A program made the translations under genes and the position numbers. Of a stretch of 49,132 nucleotides of DNA, positions 1 to 6,747 are shown piece after piece. The notes beneath the pieces were generated by a model. That model worked only from the letters and a program-made list of their open reading frames with translations, searched no databases and was not told where the DNA came from. The stretch lies in the NCBI RefSeq assembly GCF_004348685.1, contig NZ_SMKO01000059.1:1-49132 (forward strand), written 5' to 3'. This DNA is from Nonomuraea deserti. GTDB lineage: Bacteria; Actinomycetota; Actinomycetes; Streptosporangiales; Streptosporangiaceae. Positions within the stretch are counted from its first letter, which is position 1. The number at the start of each line of letters is the position of its first letter.

Positions 1-1501
1 AGTCGATCGAGAAGCTGGAGGAGCTGATCGTCCCCGACGACCCGGGTGCCGATGACGAGGACGAGGCAGACACGGGCGAGGCCAGCTCTTCGGCAGAGCG
101 CGCCGCCGAGGAGGATACCGATTCCGGTGCCGGCGATGCCCAGGAGGAGGACACCGCCGACGAGGGCGACAAGGCCGAAGGCGTTGGGGGTGCGCGAGCG
201 TTCCTGCAGGAGCTCAAGTCCGATCCCGACCCTTGCAGCTGGACACGCTGCTGGCCGAGATCGTCAAGCTGGAGCGCGTGAAGGCGATCGGGTTGCCGGA
301 GGGCTTGTTCGAGGGAGTGTCGGAGAAGATCGTGGCCGGGTGGCGGGCGCGGGCGATGAAGATGTACCCCCCGACTTCGATGCCGCCCCCGACAGGGTGC
401 GGCTCACGTTGCTGGCCGCGCTGTGCTGGACGCGCAAGGCGGAGATGATCGACGGCCTGGTCGAGCTGCTGATCCAGCTCGTGCACAAGATCAGCATGCG
501 GGCGGAGAAGAAGGTCGAAAACGAGATCAGCACCGAGTTCCGCAGGGTGCATGGCAAAAACGGCATCCTGGTCAAGCTCGCCGAGGCGGCGCTGAAGCTG
601 CCGGAGGAGATCGTGCGCAAGGCGCTGTATCCGGTGGTCGGCAAGCGCACGCTGGAGGACATCATCGGGTCCAGCCGAGATACGGGTAAAACCGGCCATG
701 AGTCGATCTTGAGAACGTCAGGCGTGCCTACCGTGCGAAGGGCTGCTGGAGCAGGAGAGCGAGGCAGCCCCCAAGGAGATCCACGCCGATACCCAAGGCC
801 AGTCGTTCCCCGTCTTCGGGCTGGCGCACCTGTTCGGGTTCGAGCTGCTGCCGCGCATCCGCAACTTCCGGGACCTGACCTTCCACCGGCCCGAGCCCGG
901 CGTCCGCTATCGGCATATCGACGCGCTGTTCGGCGAGCCGATCAACTGGCAGCTGATCGAGAACCACTGGCAGGACCTGATGAAGGTGGCCATCTCCATC
1001 CGCGAAGGCGAGCTGTCGTCGATCACGCTGCTGCGGCGGCTGCGGCACGACTCCAAACGCAACAAGATCTACCGCGCCTTCCGCGAGCTGGGCCGCGTGA
1101 TCCGCACCATGGTGCTGTTGCGGTACGTCTCCGACGCCACGCTGCGGGAGAACATCACCCGGGCCACCAACATGGTCGAGTCCTGCAACAACTTCTCAAA
1201 GTGGATCGGGTTCGGCAACAACGGGGTGATCGCCGAGAACGACCCGGAGGAACAGGAAAAGGCGATCAAGTTCAATACCCTGGTCGCCGACCTGGTCATG
1301 TACCAGACCACGCTGGACATGTCGCTGGTGCTCAACCAGCTGCGCAGCGAGGGCGAGGCGGTCCATCGCACCGACGTGGCCATCATGTCCCCCTACCAGG
1401 AAGACAACGTACGCCGCTTCGGCGACTACATCTACGATCTGAACGCGCCGCTGGAGGACATGGAGGTCCACTTGCACCTTGGCGAGGAGACTGCGGCGTA
1501 G
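1..1501 (+). pseudogene. Tn3-family transposase (tnpA), frameshifted and internally deleted, 5' end outside the window
   Basis: The segments read as one Tn3-family DDE transposase only if the frame is changed. The reading runs from position 3 to about 230, then shifts near 230 (QLDTLLAEIVKLERVKAIG), shifts again near 370 (AAPDRVRLTLLAALCW), and continues to about 665 (LYPVVGKRTLEDII). The middle, with the first catalytic Asp region, is missing. It is replaced by about 60 bases of unrelated DNA carrying a 25-bp repeat. From about 743 the C-terminal catalytic domain resumes (EIHADTQGQSFPVFGLAHLF to HLHLGEETAA) and ends at a TAG. The C-terminal part would be the second Asp/Glu region and the end of the family. 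Two frameshifts and a deletion make it non-functional. The family call rests on recognised conserved segments; the exact Tn3 subgroup is an inference. Confidence 0.85.
688..712 (+). repeat. 25-bp inverted repeat, copy A
   Basis: An exact 25-bp sequence, starting AAAACCGGCC and ending GATCTTGA, sits at the deletion joint inside the first Tn3 transposase. Its perfect reverse complement is at 4719-4743, also at the edge of a Tn3 fragment. Three of the four bases before it (GGG) are shared too. It could be the end of a small mobile unit or the footprint of a recombination event. Confidence 0.8.
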
Positions 1502-1567
1502 ATCTGTGCCGCGGGCTCGGTTGCAGCCTGCGGAGCCGAGGTTTGGGCTCTCATTGGGGCGGTGGGA

Positions 1568-1619
1568 CTACGAGAGTCGCGGGTCTCGCCGCCGGCCAGG
1601 GGATCTGGCCTGAACCTCC
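1568..1619. repeat. candidate Tn3 right terminal inverted repeat
   Basis: Beginning CTACGAGAGTCGCGGGT about 65 bases after the transposase stop and ending GAACCTCC, this stretch resembles, in reverse orientation, the GGGGTTGAGG...ACTTAG sequence at 39883-39932. About 60% of positions agree, with the TCGCGGGT core exact. Tn3 elements normally carry such a repeat just after tnpA. Judged by eye, so tentative. Confidence 0.35.
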
Positions 1620-1671
1620 TTTAGCTACGGTGAGCCGCCCCCTATCGTGGATTTCGCGTTGCACCCGCTTG

Positions 1672-2322
1672 TCAGGCCATGCTGAAGGTGAGTGCACCGG
1701 GGAGGGCCGCGAAGACCGACCGCAGTTCGGCCGCGAGGCCCGCGTGGGTAGGCGCGCCGGGTTTGGCTGTCCAGGCCCGCAGCGCGGCGTGGAACGATGC
1801 GACCACCAGGTCCAGTGCCAGCCTCGGCCGTGGGTCAGCAGGGTCCAGGCCCAGCCTGCGCTGCAGGGCCTCCTCGATGGCCGCGCTGGTGTCGTCGCAG
1901 TACTGAAGCCCGTACGCGGCGATCGACGGCGTGCGCTCGGCCAGTTCCCGGCTCCGCCGTACGTGGGTCACCCAGGCTCCGCCATCGTCCATGCGCGCGA
2001 GCGCCACGAGCAACGCCTCCTGCAGCACCTCCAAGACGGGCACGTGGCCGAATGCCAGGTGCTCGACGTCGTCCCGCAGGCCGTTCCACAGTGCCTCCAG
2101 CGGAGCAGAGGCGACCTGTTCCTTGCTGGCGAAATTCCGGAAGAAGGTGCGCTTGGAGACCTCGACGGCTTCGCACAACTCGTCGAGGGTCACCCCGTCG
2201 AAGCCGCGCTCGGTGAAGAGCGCGAGGGCCGTATCGACCAGCGCAGCCCTGGTCCTGAGCTTCTTACGCTCCCGCAGCGAGAGCGTTCCCGGCACGGAGG
2301 TGGAGGAGATGTCGGCAGCCAT
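1672..2322 (-). CDS. TetR/AcrR-family transcriptional regulator
   Basis: This 216-residue protein has an N-terminal TetR helix-turn-helix at about residues 20-66 (LFTERGFDGVTLDELCEAVEV followed by SKRTFFRNFASKE). An all-helical ligand-binding domain of usual length follows (EALQRRLGLDPADPRPRLALD). The start is the ATG of MAADIS at 2322. GGAGG directly abuts it, which is too close for a normal ribosome site, so a leaderless message or an internal start is possible. It lies divergent from the MDR-family oxidoreductase starting 88 bases away. That is the usual layout for a TetR repressor controlling its neighbour and itself. The ligand is unknown. The family call is certain from the HTH; the target is inferred from position. 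Confidence 0.9.
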   Translation of the reverse strand: MAADISSTSVPGTLSLRERKKLRTRAALVDTALALFTERGFDGVTLDELCEAVEVSKRTFFRNFASKEQVASAPLEALWNGLRDDVEHLAFGHVPVLEVLQEALLVALARMDDGGAWVTHVRRSRELAERTPSIAAYGLQYCDDTSAAIEEALQRRLGLDPADPRPRLALDLVVASFHAALRAWTAKPGAPTHAGLAAELRSVFAALPGALTFSMA

Positions 2323-2354
2323 CCTCCAAGTGTAACGGGAACGCAAACGCCTTC

Positions 2355-2366
2355 CATAGGCTTATG
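2355..2366. promoter_or_regulatory. candidate TetR operator in the divergent intergenic region
   Basis: CATAGGCTTATG is an imperfect 12-bp palindrome (10 of 12 positions symmetric). It is centred in the 88-bp gap between the TetR gene and the oxidoreductase and overlaps a possible -10 (TATGCT). The position suits an operator; the short arms keep this tentative. Confidence 0.3.
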
Positions 2367-2410
2367 CTCCTGAGTAGCACTTTGAGTGGATGTCTGAGGA
2401 AAGGATCGCC

Positions 2411-3340
2411 ATGCGCGCCCTGATCGTTGATCGTTCCGTCCCCGGTGGCCTGCGGGTGGGGGAAGTGTCCGCGCCTGTGCCCGCCCCCAACCAGGCGCTG
2501 GTCCGAGTCACGGCCACCTCGCTCAACTACGGCGAGGTCAAACACGGCATCGAGACAGCCATGGAGGGGACGGTGCTCGGCTGGGACGCCGCCGGAGTCG
2601 TCGTCCAGGCGGCGGCGGATGGGTCAGGGCCGGCCGTGGGGACTCCCGTCGTGACCCTCGATGAGAGCGGCGGCTGGGCCGAGGTCCGCGCCGTGCGTAC
2701 CGACTGGATCGGCGTGGCGCCCGAGCGCGCGGAGCCGGGCGCGATCAGCACCATCCCGGTCGCGGCCGGCACCGCGCTGCGCGCGCTCCACCGGATCGGG
2801 CCCATCTTGGGACGCCGGATCCTCGTGACCGGCGCCACCGGAGGCGTCGGCCGCTACGCCGTCCAACTCGCCCGGCTCGGCGGCGCACAGGTGATCGCCT
2901 CCACCGGTGACCCCGCCAAGCATGGCAAGGCGTTGCGCGCTCTGGGCGCCCACGAGGTGGTGACTGGTCCTGCGCAAGCCGGCGGCGGGCTCGACGGCGT
3001 GCTCGACATGGTGGGCGGCCCGCAACTCGTGGAGGCATTCGATCAGCTCGGTGAGGGAGGCACGCTGGTGGCGGTCGGGCACTCCACGGGTGATGGCGAG
3101 AGCTTCCCATTCGGCGCCCTGTTCAGCGGACCAGGACGTGACGATCGCTCGATCGTCACGTTCATGCTGCTGTTCTGCGACGGGCTGGACAGGGACCTGG
3201 CCTGGCTGGCACAGCAGGTCGCGGACGGAGTGCTGAGCCCCGAGATCACTTGGCGCGGCAACTGGAACGACGTGCCCGAGGCGGTGAGCGCTCTCATGGA
3301 ACGCCGTCTGCACGGCAAGGCGGTGCTCGACCTCGCCTGA
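2411..3340 (+). CDS. MDR-superfamily quinone reductase-like oxidoreductase
   Basis: A 309-residue medium-chain dehydrogenase/reductase without the structural zinc lobe. The N-terminal GroES-like domain (LVRVTATSLNYGEVKHG) leads into a Rossmann domain with the nucleotide motif VTGATGGVGRYAVQLARLGG at about residues 138-158. The C-terminal QLGEGGTLVAVG and HGKAVLDLA segments are typical of NADPH:quinone oxidoreductases. Start choice: ATG 2411 has AAAGGA five bases upstream, whereas the in-frame ATG 2390 has no ribosome site. It is expected to reduce quinones or alpha,beta-unsaturated carbonyls with NADPH in the cytoplasm. The divergent TetR gene probably regulates it. The substrate cannot be read from the sequence. 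Confidence 0.88.
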   Translation: MRALIVDRSVPGGLRVGEVSAPVPAPNQALVRVTATSLNYGEVKHGIETAMEGTVLGWDAAGVVVQAAADGSGPAVGTPVVTLDESGGWAEVRAVRTDWIGVAPERAEPGAISTIPVAAGTALRALHRIGPILGRRILVTGATGGVGRYAVQLARLGGAQVIASTGDPAKHGKALRALGAHEVVTGPAQAGGGLDGVLDMVGGPQLVEAFDQLGEGGTLVAVGHSTGDGESFPFGALFSGPGRDDRSIVTFMLLFCDGLDRDLAWLAQQVADGVLSPEITWRGNWNDVPEAVSALMERRLHGKAVLDLA

Positions 3341-3780
3341 CGGCCCTGCCGTCTCAGGAGCCGGCTCCGACCAGGTCAGGTCTGCGTAATGCGGTCGGCG
3401 CTGATCGGAGCCGGTCACGAGAACCGCAGGATTGTGGTTCCTTCCCTATTGGCTAGTGACGCCCGCCCACCACGGCCGAAACCCTCCGCAATGCGGCCTC
3501 CACCTGACTCACATCAACCCGAAGGGCTTCCGGAGCCGGTCACTCAGCGTACGTTTTCGTTCCGCCGCGCTTCGCCCGAGCCATGCTGACGTGGGCCACA
3601 CCGGCCGTCGTCGCCTCCCGCCGTACCCATTGATCAACTGGGTGGCGGCCTGCCAGAGCTGTGGGAGTTCCGGGCCATGTCAGTGGCCCATGCGCAGGAT
3701 GTGGCGCCCGCGGTCCAATCTCGTGCTACCCGCCGGGCTCCCAATGAGCAAGCGTTCTTGTCCGCGCCGGGCGATCCCGT
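3341..3780. other. gene-poor stretch with small repeats
   Basis: No convincing gene is visible in either strand. Directly after the oxidoreductase stop lies a perfect 12-bp palindrome, GGAGCCGGCTCC (3357-3368), which could act as a terminator stem. A 13-bp direct repeat CGGAGCCGGTCAC occurs at 3406-3418 and 3531-3543. The rest looks like decayed sequence. Confidence 0.5.
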
Positions 3781-3809
3781 ACTTCCGAGATCAACACAAT
3801 CTCGGAAGT
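3781..3809. repeat. 11-7-11 inverted repeat, candidate tyrosine-recombinase core site
   Basis: ACTTCCGAGAT (3781-3791) and its perfect complement ATCTCGGAAGT (3799-3809) flank a 7-bp spacer, CAACACA. Eleven-base arms around a 6-8 bp asymmetric spacer is the geometry of Xer/dif, lox-like and integrase core sites. A tyrosine recombinase reading frame opens 25 bases downstream. Further half-copies occur nearby: ACTTCC at 3824-3829, an ACTCC/GGAGT pair at 3812-3823, and TTCCGAGAT at 3872-3880. Confidence 0.5.
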
Positions 3810-3974
3810 ATACTCCCAGGAGTGACTTCCTAGATTGCGCACTCCGGCCCTTCGCAGGCGCCCGGATCCGCTTCCGAGATTACGAAGCGCCGTCCGGGTG
3901 CCCGTCCCACCCAGCTGCCGGCGGCCAGCTATGCCGCCGATCCCCTCTCCGACCGGCAGGCCCGCGATTGGGCG

Positions 3975-4691
3975 GTGCGCGACTATCGCATGTGGCTGCT
4001 GCGCGACGGCCCGGCCAGGCGCAGCCGCGTCTACGTCAATTCCGTCCTGACCGCGCTGGACGACTTCCACGTCCGCCGCGGCCTGGGCAGGGCCGACGTC
4101 ACCCGCGAAGACCTACCCAAGAGCGCGCCCCGCGCGCTGGAGGAGCGCGCCCGCATCCGCTGGCTGCGCGCCGTGGAGGCGCATCTGTCCCCTCGGGGCC
4201 GGTGCATCGCGCTGATCCCGTACTACGCCGGCGCCCGCATCAGCGAGGTCGTCCGCCTCGACGTCGACGACGTCCAGATGTCGGCCCGCAAGGGCCGGCT
4301 ACGCCTGTACGGCAAGGGCGACAAGTTCCGCGAGGTCGATATCCATCCCACACTCCGCACCGAACTGCAGCTCTGGCTCGACGAACGCCCCAACTGGCCC
4401 CACGCCAGCGACAACCGGGCCCTGTTCCTCAACGCCAAGGGCGGACGGCTGACCACCCGCGCTGCAGGCGGCATCATCGCCGAGATCGCCCACACAGCCG
4501 GGCTGGACGATCCCACCACGGCACACGTCCTGCGCCACACGCTCGCCACCACCCTGGTCCGCGGCAAAACCGACCTGGTCCTGGTCGCCGAGATCCTCGG
4601 CCACGCCCGTCTGGAGACCACCCGCCGGTACAGCCTGCCGTCCGACAAGAATAAGGAAGACGCCCTCAAACTGATCACGGTCGACCGCTGA
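3975..4691 (+). CDS. XerC/D-like tyrosine recombinase
   Basis: From GTG 3975 the protein is 238 residues. It carries the whole catalytic set: Arg88 (GARISEV), Lys114 (LYGKGDKFRE), His184 and Arg187 (HVLRHTLATTL), His210 (EILGHARLETT) and Tyr219 (RRYS). The reading frame is open further upstream to 3834 and looks protein-like (PAASYAADPLSDRQARDWAV), so the core-binding domain probably extends beyond 3975. No ATG/GTG/TTG is available in that stretch. The true start is therefore uncertain and an unusual ATT or an upstream frameshift is possible. An 11-7-11 inverted repeat lies just upstream and may be its target. It cuts and rejoins DNA for integration or resolution. Downstream is Tn3 debris, so it may be a passenger or resolvase-like component of a decayed element. 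Confidence 0.85.
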   Translation: MRDYRMWLLRDGPARRSRVYVNSVLTALDDFHVRRGLGRADVTREDLPKSAPRALEERARIRWLRAVEAHLSPRGRCIALIPYYAGARISEVVRLDVDDVQMSARKGRLRLYGKGDKFREVDIHPTLRTELQLWLDERPNWPHASDNRALFLNAKGGRLTTRAAGGIIAEIAHTAGLDDPTTAHVLRHTLATTLVRGKTDLVLVAEILGHARLETTRRYSLPSDKNKEDALKLITVDR

Positions 4692-4718
4692 CTGTACGCC
4701 TGCCTGCGGGAACGGGCG

Positions 4719-4743
4719 TCAAGATCGACTCATGGCCGGTTTT
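4719..4743 (-). repeat. 25-bp inverted repeat, copy B
   Basis: Exact reverse complement of 688-712, placed 28 bases after the recombinase stop and at the left edge of a Tn3 transposase fragment. Together the copies bracket about 4 kb that contains the Tn3 C-terminus, the TetR/oxidoreductase pair and the recombinase. Confidence 0.8.
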
Positions 4744-5198
4744 CCCCCTGATTTCGAGGACAACCGGGACGTGCACTACCGGGAGCTGGCCAAGCCCCGC
4801 GACCCCGAGGAGTTCCTGGCCGACTTGACCTGAACCTGTACGGCAAGCTGGAGCTGGACATGAGCCGGCACCTGGACCTGGAGCTGGAGGGGCAGGCGCA
4901 GGGCGAGGACCTGCGTGAGCTACGGCAGGGCGACGGCGATGCCGCGGCCGCCGAAGAAGGTGGCGAACGTCTCGATGGGCAAGACGGCGCGGCGGGCGGC
5001 TTCGGGGTGGCCGGAGGGGTTGTGCAGGTGGAGCAGGCCGTGGTCGCGTCACCGAGCAGCGTCATCGGCTGCCTGTCCAGTCCCGGTGAGGATCTCAACG
5101 CCGGTCGCCGGTACAGCTTCACCGCCTCCCAGCCCGCCGACGGGCTGCGGCCCCTGCGCGATCCAGCCCGAGCCGAGCCCGACGACATCGACGAGTAG
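4732..5198 (+). pseudogene. shredded Tn3-family transposase remnant
   Basis: Two pieces of a second Tn3 transposase type are visible. At 4732-4833 the reading FEDNRDVHYRELAKPRDPEE, ending in a premature TGA, matches the central region of Tn3 TnpA proteins. At about 5090-5198 RRYSFTASQPADGLRPLRDP followed by an acidic tail and TAG matches their extreme C-terminus. The DNA between is not a clean reading frame in that family. On the minus strand it contains a short protein-like patch (HNPSGHPEAARRAVLPIETF) that I cannot assign. The catalytic core is absent, so this is debris. It differs in type from the Tn3 genes at 1-1501, 24466-25976 and 40048-43204. Confidence 0.65.
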
Positions 5199-5212
5199 GT
5201 CCCCGAGGGGAC
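5199..5212. terminator. short perfect inverted repeat after the Tn3 remnant
   Basis: GTCCCC-GA-GGGGAC, six-base perfect arms, overlaps the stop codon of the Tn3 fragment. It could be a weak stem-loop terminator or part of the former transposon end. No T-run follows. Confidence 0.3.
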
Positions 5213-5446
5213 ACGTGAGGCCATTAGCTGTCTGTTCTGCTCGAAGAAGGCCTCCCGGCCGAGGCTCTGACCCGGGGTCGTTGAGCCGGATCAGTGTCGC
5301 AGCGACCAGCGGCGGCTCTCGCGACGATTGATCAATCCGGCGGCCTCCAACCCGCCGCCGAGCCCTCGATTACACCAGCGCCGTCATGGACGGCGACACG
5401 GTCATTCTCCACCTGTGCTCCGGCCAGACGGCCCGCATCCAGCCGG

Positions 5447-5614
5447 TCAGTGGTGCCGAACTGGCCGAACTCCGCCGCGGTGATGGTGCCGAGCAGGGCC
5501 GCCGATCGCGACGTCGCGGATGAACCTGCCGTCCATCGCGGTGACGTCGTCATAGAGCTCGGCCCGCAGGATTGGGATGTCGTCCTCGTGCCCGACCTTG
5601 TTATTCCTTGGCAT
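5447..5614 (-). CDS. small hypothetical protein (55 aa) with a strong ribosome site
   Basis: ATG at 5614 is preceded by AGGAGG at a spacing of five bases, the best ribosome site in this part of the window. The predicted peptide starts MPRNNKVGHEDDIPILRAEL and continues YDDVTAMDGRFIRDV. Its last 15 residues are His/Arg-rich and look out of frame. In the next frame the sequence continues as ALLGTITAAEFGQFGTTDRL and runs to 5332. I read it as either a genuine short gene or, more likely, a roughly 90-residue gene broken by a one-base indel near 5500. I do not recognise the family. Confidence 0.4.
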   Translation of the reverse strand: MPRNNKVGHEDDIPILRAELYDDVTAMDGRFIRDVAIGGPARHHHRGGVRPVRHH

Positions 5615-5758
5615 CCCAACCTCCTGACGTCACAACGCCACGCACGGTGCGTGCATACGAGCAACCTCCCGGCCAGGGCCGACAGATCCCGTTGAAGACC
5701 CGAAGTCAGTCAGGGCTGAGTCAGACCCGGTGGGAGGTGCTCACCGACATCATCTCTG

Positions 5759-6181
5759 TCAGGGTTCGAGGTCGGTCACTCCCTGGCCGCTCGGGATGTC
5801 GAGCGGAACGGAGATCTGGTCGTGCGTGATCAGCCAGGTGCCGGCGATTTCTCGGAAGCAGAATGTGCCTCGGACCCACATTCCGTCCGTCGAGGTCCCG
5901 CCTTTCAAGGTGCCGACGAGTCGGGCGAAGCAATGCCCGAACGCCACACCCTCGCCCACGGTGAGCTTCAGGCCGCGAACCTCATAGGTCACTTCCTCGA
6001 AGACCGCGAACACGTTCGCCCAGTTCTTCAGCTTCGCGTCTCTCCCTACATGCTGGAGTGGCGGCTCGACGTCGAAGGAGACGATGTCCGTGGCGTAGAG
6101 CTGCTTCAAGCCTGCGATGTCTTTGTTTCGGATGCCTTCGGCTAGCTTGTCGATGTGATTTCTGACTTCGGTTTCGCTCAC
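5759..6181 (-). CDS. SnoaL-like / NTF2-fold protein
   Basis: A 140-residue single-domain protein with the cystatin-like NTF2 fold signature: an N-terminal helix (VRNHIDKLAEGIRNKDIAGL), the YATDIVSFDVEPPL strand, a central WANVFAVFEEVTYEV, and the terminal FREIAGTWLITHDQISVP. These features fit DUF4440/SnoaL-like proteins related to ketosteroid isomerase, which act as small-molecule isomerases, cyclases or binding proteins. Start is GTG 6181 with AGGA four to five bases upstream. It is followed 29 bases upstream on the same strand by the multicopper oxidase remnant, so it may once have belonged to a different operon. Substrate unknown. Confidence 0.8.
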   Translation of the reverse strand: MSETEVRNHIDKLAEGIRNKDIAGLKQLYATDIVSFDVEPPLQHVGRDAKLKNWANVFAVFEEVTYEVRGLKLTVGEGVAFGHCFARLVGTLKGGTSTDGMWVRGTFCFREIAGTWLITHDQISVPLDIPSGQGVTDLEP

Positions 6182-6210
6182 TTGTCCTGGTTCCCTTCAT
6201 TCGTTGTGGG

Positions 6211-6747
6211 TCAGATGACCTCAAGATCGGCCATCATTCCCATGTCCTCGTGTTCGGCGTTGTGGCAGTGAAAGAGGTAGCGGCCGCGGTAGCCGTCGAA
6301 GCGAGTGATGATCTCGGCTGCTTCGCCTGGCCGTAGCGAGATGGTGTCCTTTAGACCCGCATCGTGGGGCAGCGGGGCCTTGCCGCCGTGTGAGAGCACC
6401 CGGAAGCCGACCAGGTGCAGGTGGACGGGGTGGTGGATGTCGGCGATCAGCCGCCAGACCTCGATGTCGCCGAGGCGGGTGGTGACGTCGGTGCGGGCGG
6501 GGTCGAACGCCTTCCCGCCGCTGAGCCAGCCGTGACGTCCGTTCGTCCGGCCGGCGCGGAAGGAGAGGTCGCGCGTCCGGACGGCGTCCGAGCGGCGCCA
6601 GCTCGGCAGATCGGACGAGAGCTTTCTGGGGATACGGCTGTCGTCGGTGGCCTTGCGCGCGACGCGGAAGGCCATCACGTCGCGAGTGCGGCTTGTGCCC
6701 AGCCGGTTGATGATGCGGACGCGGCCGCCGACCGGGATCTTCTGCGG
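6211..6747 (-). pseudogene. multicopper oxidase, C-terminal fragment
   Basis: The 178 codons encode the last cupredoxin domain of a multicopper oxidase. Both halves of the copper site are intact: HHPVHLHLVGF at about residue 100, and HCHNAEHEDMGMM near the C-terminus, with the Cys and Met of a type 1 site and His ligands for the trinuclear centre. The first two cupredoxin domains (about 300 residues) are missing. The frame begins directly at the stop codon of the upstream FAD monooxygenase, and the only start-like codon in frame (GTG 6678) lies well inside the domain. A lone third domain cannot assemble the trinuclear centre, so this is a deletion remnant fused end-to-end with the monooxygenase gene. 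The full-length ancestor would have been laccase- or CotA-like. Confidence 0.85.

Noticed and set aside
46..2373. A 775-codon open frame crossing the Tn3 remnant and the antisense of the TetR gene
   Set aside because: It is a high-GC frame artefact. Only parts match Tn3 sequence, and the rest is the complement of a clear TetR gene.
3677..4654. Long Pro/Arg-rich frame over the first tyrosine recombinase
   Set aside because: It is the +1 shadow of the recombinase; composition is low-complexity and no family is recognisable.
4930..5060. Minus-strand HNPSGHPEAARRA segment resembling a RadC-type HNHPSG motif
   Set aside because: The match is short and lacks the remaining RadC/JAMM residues. It lies within Tn3 debris and has stops on both sides.
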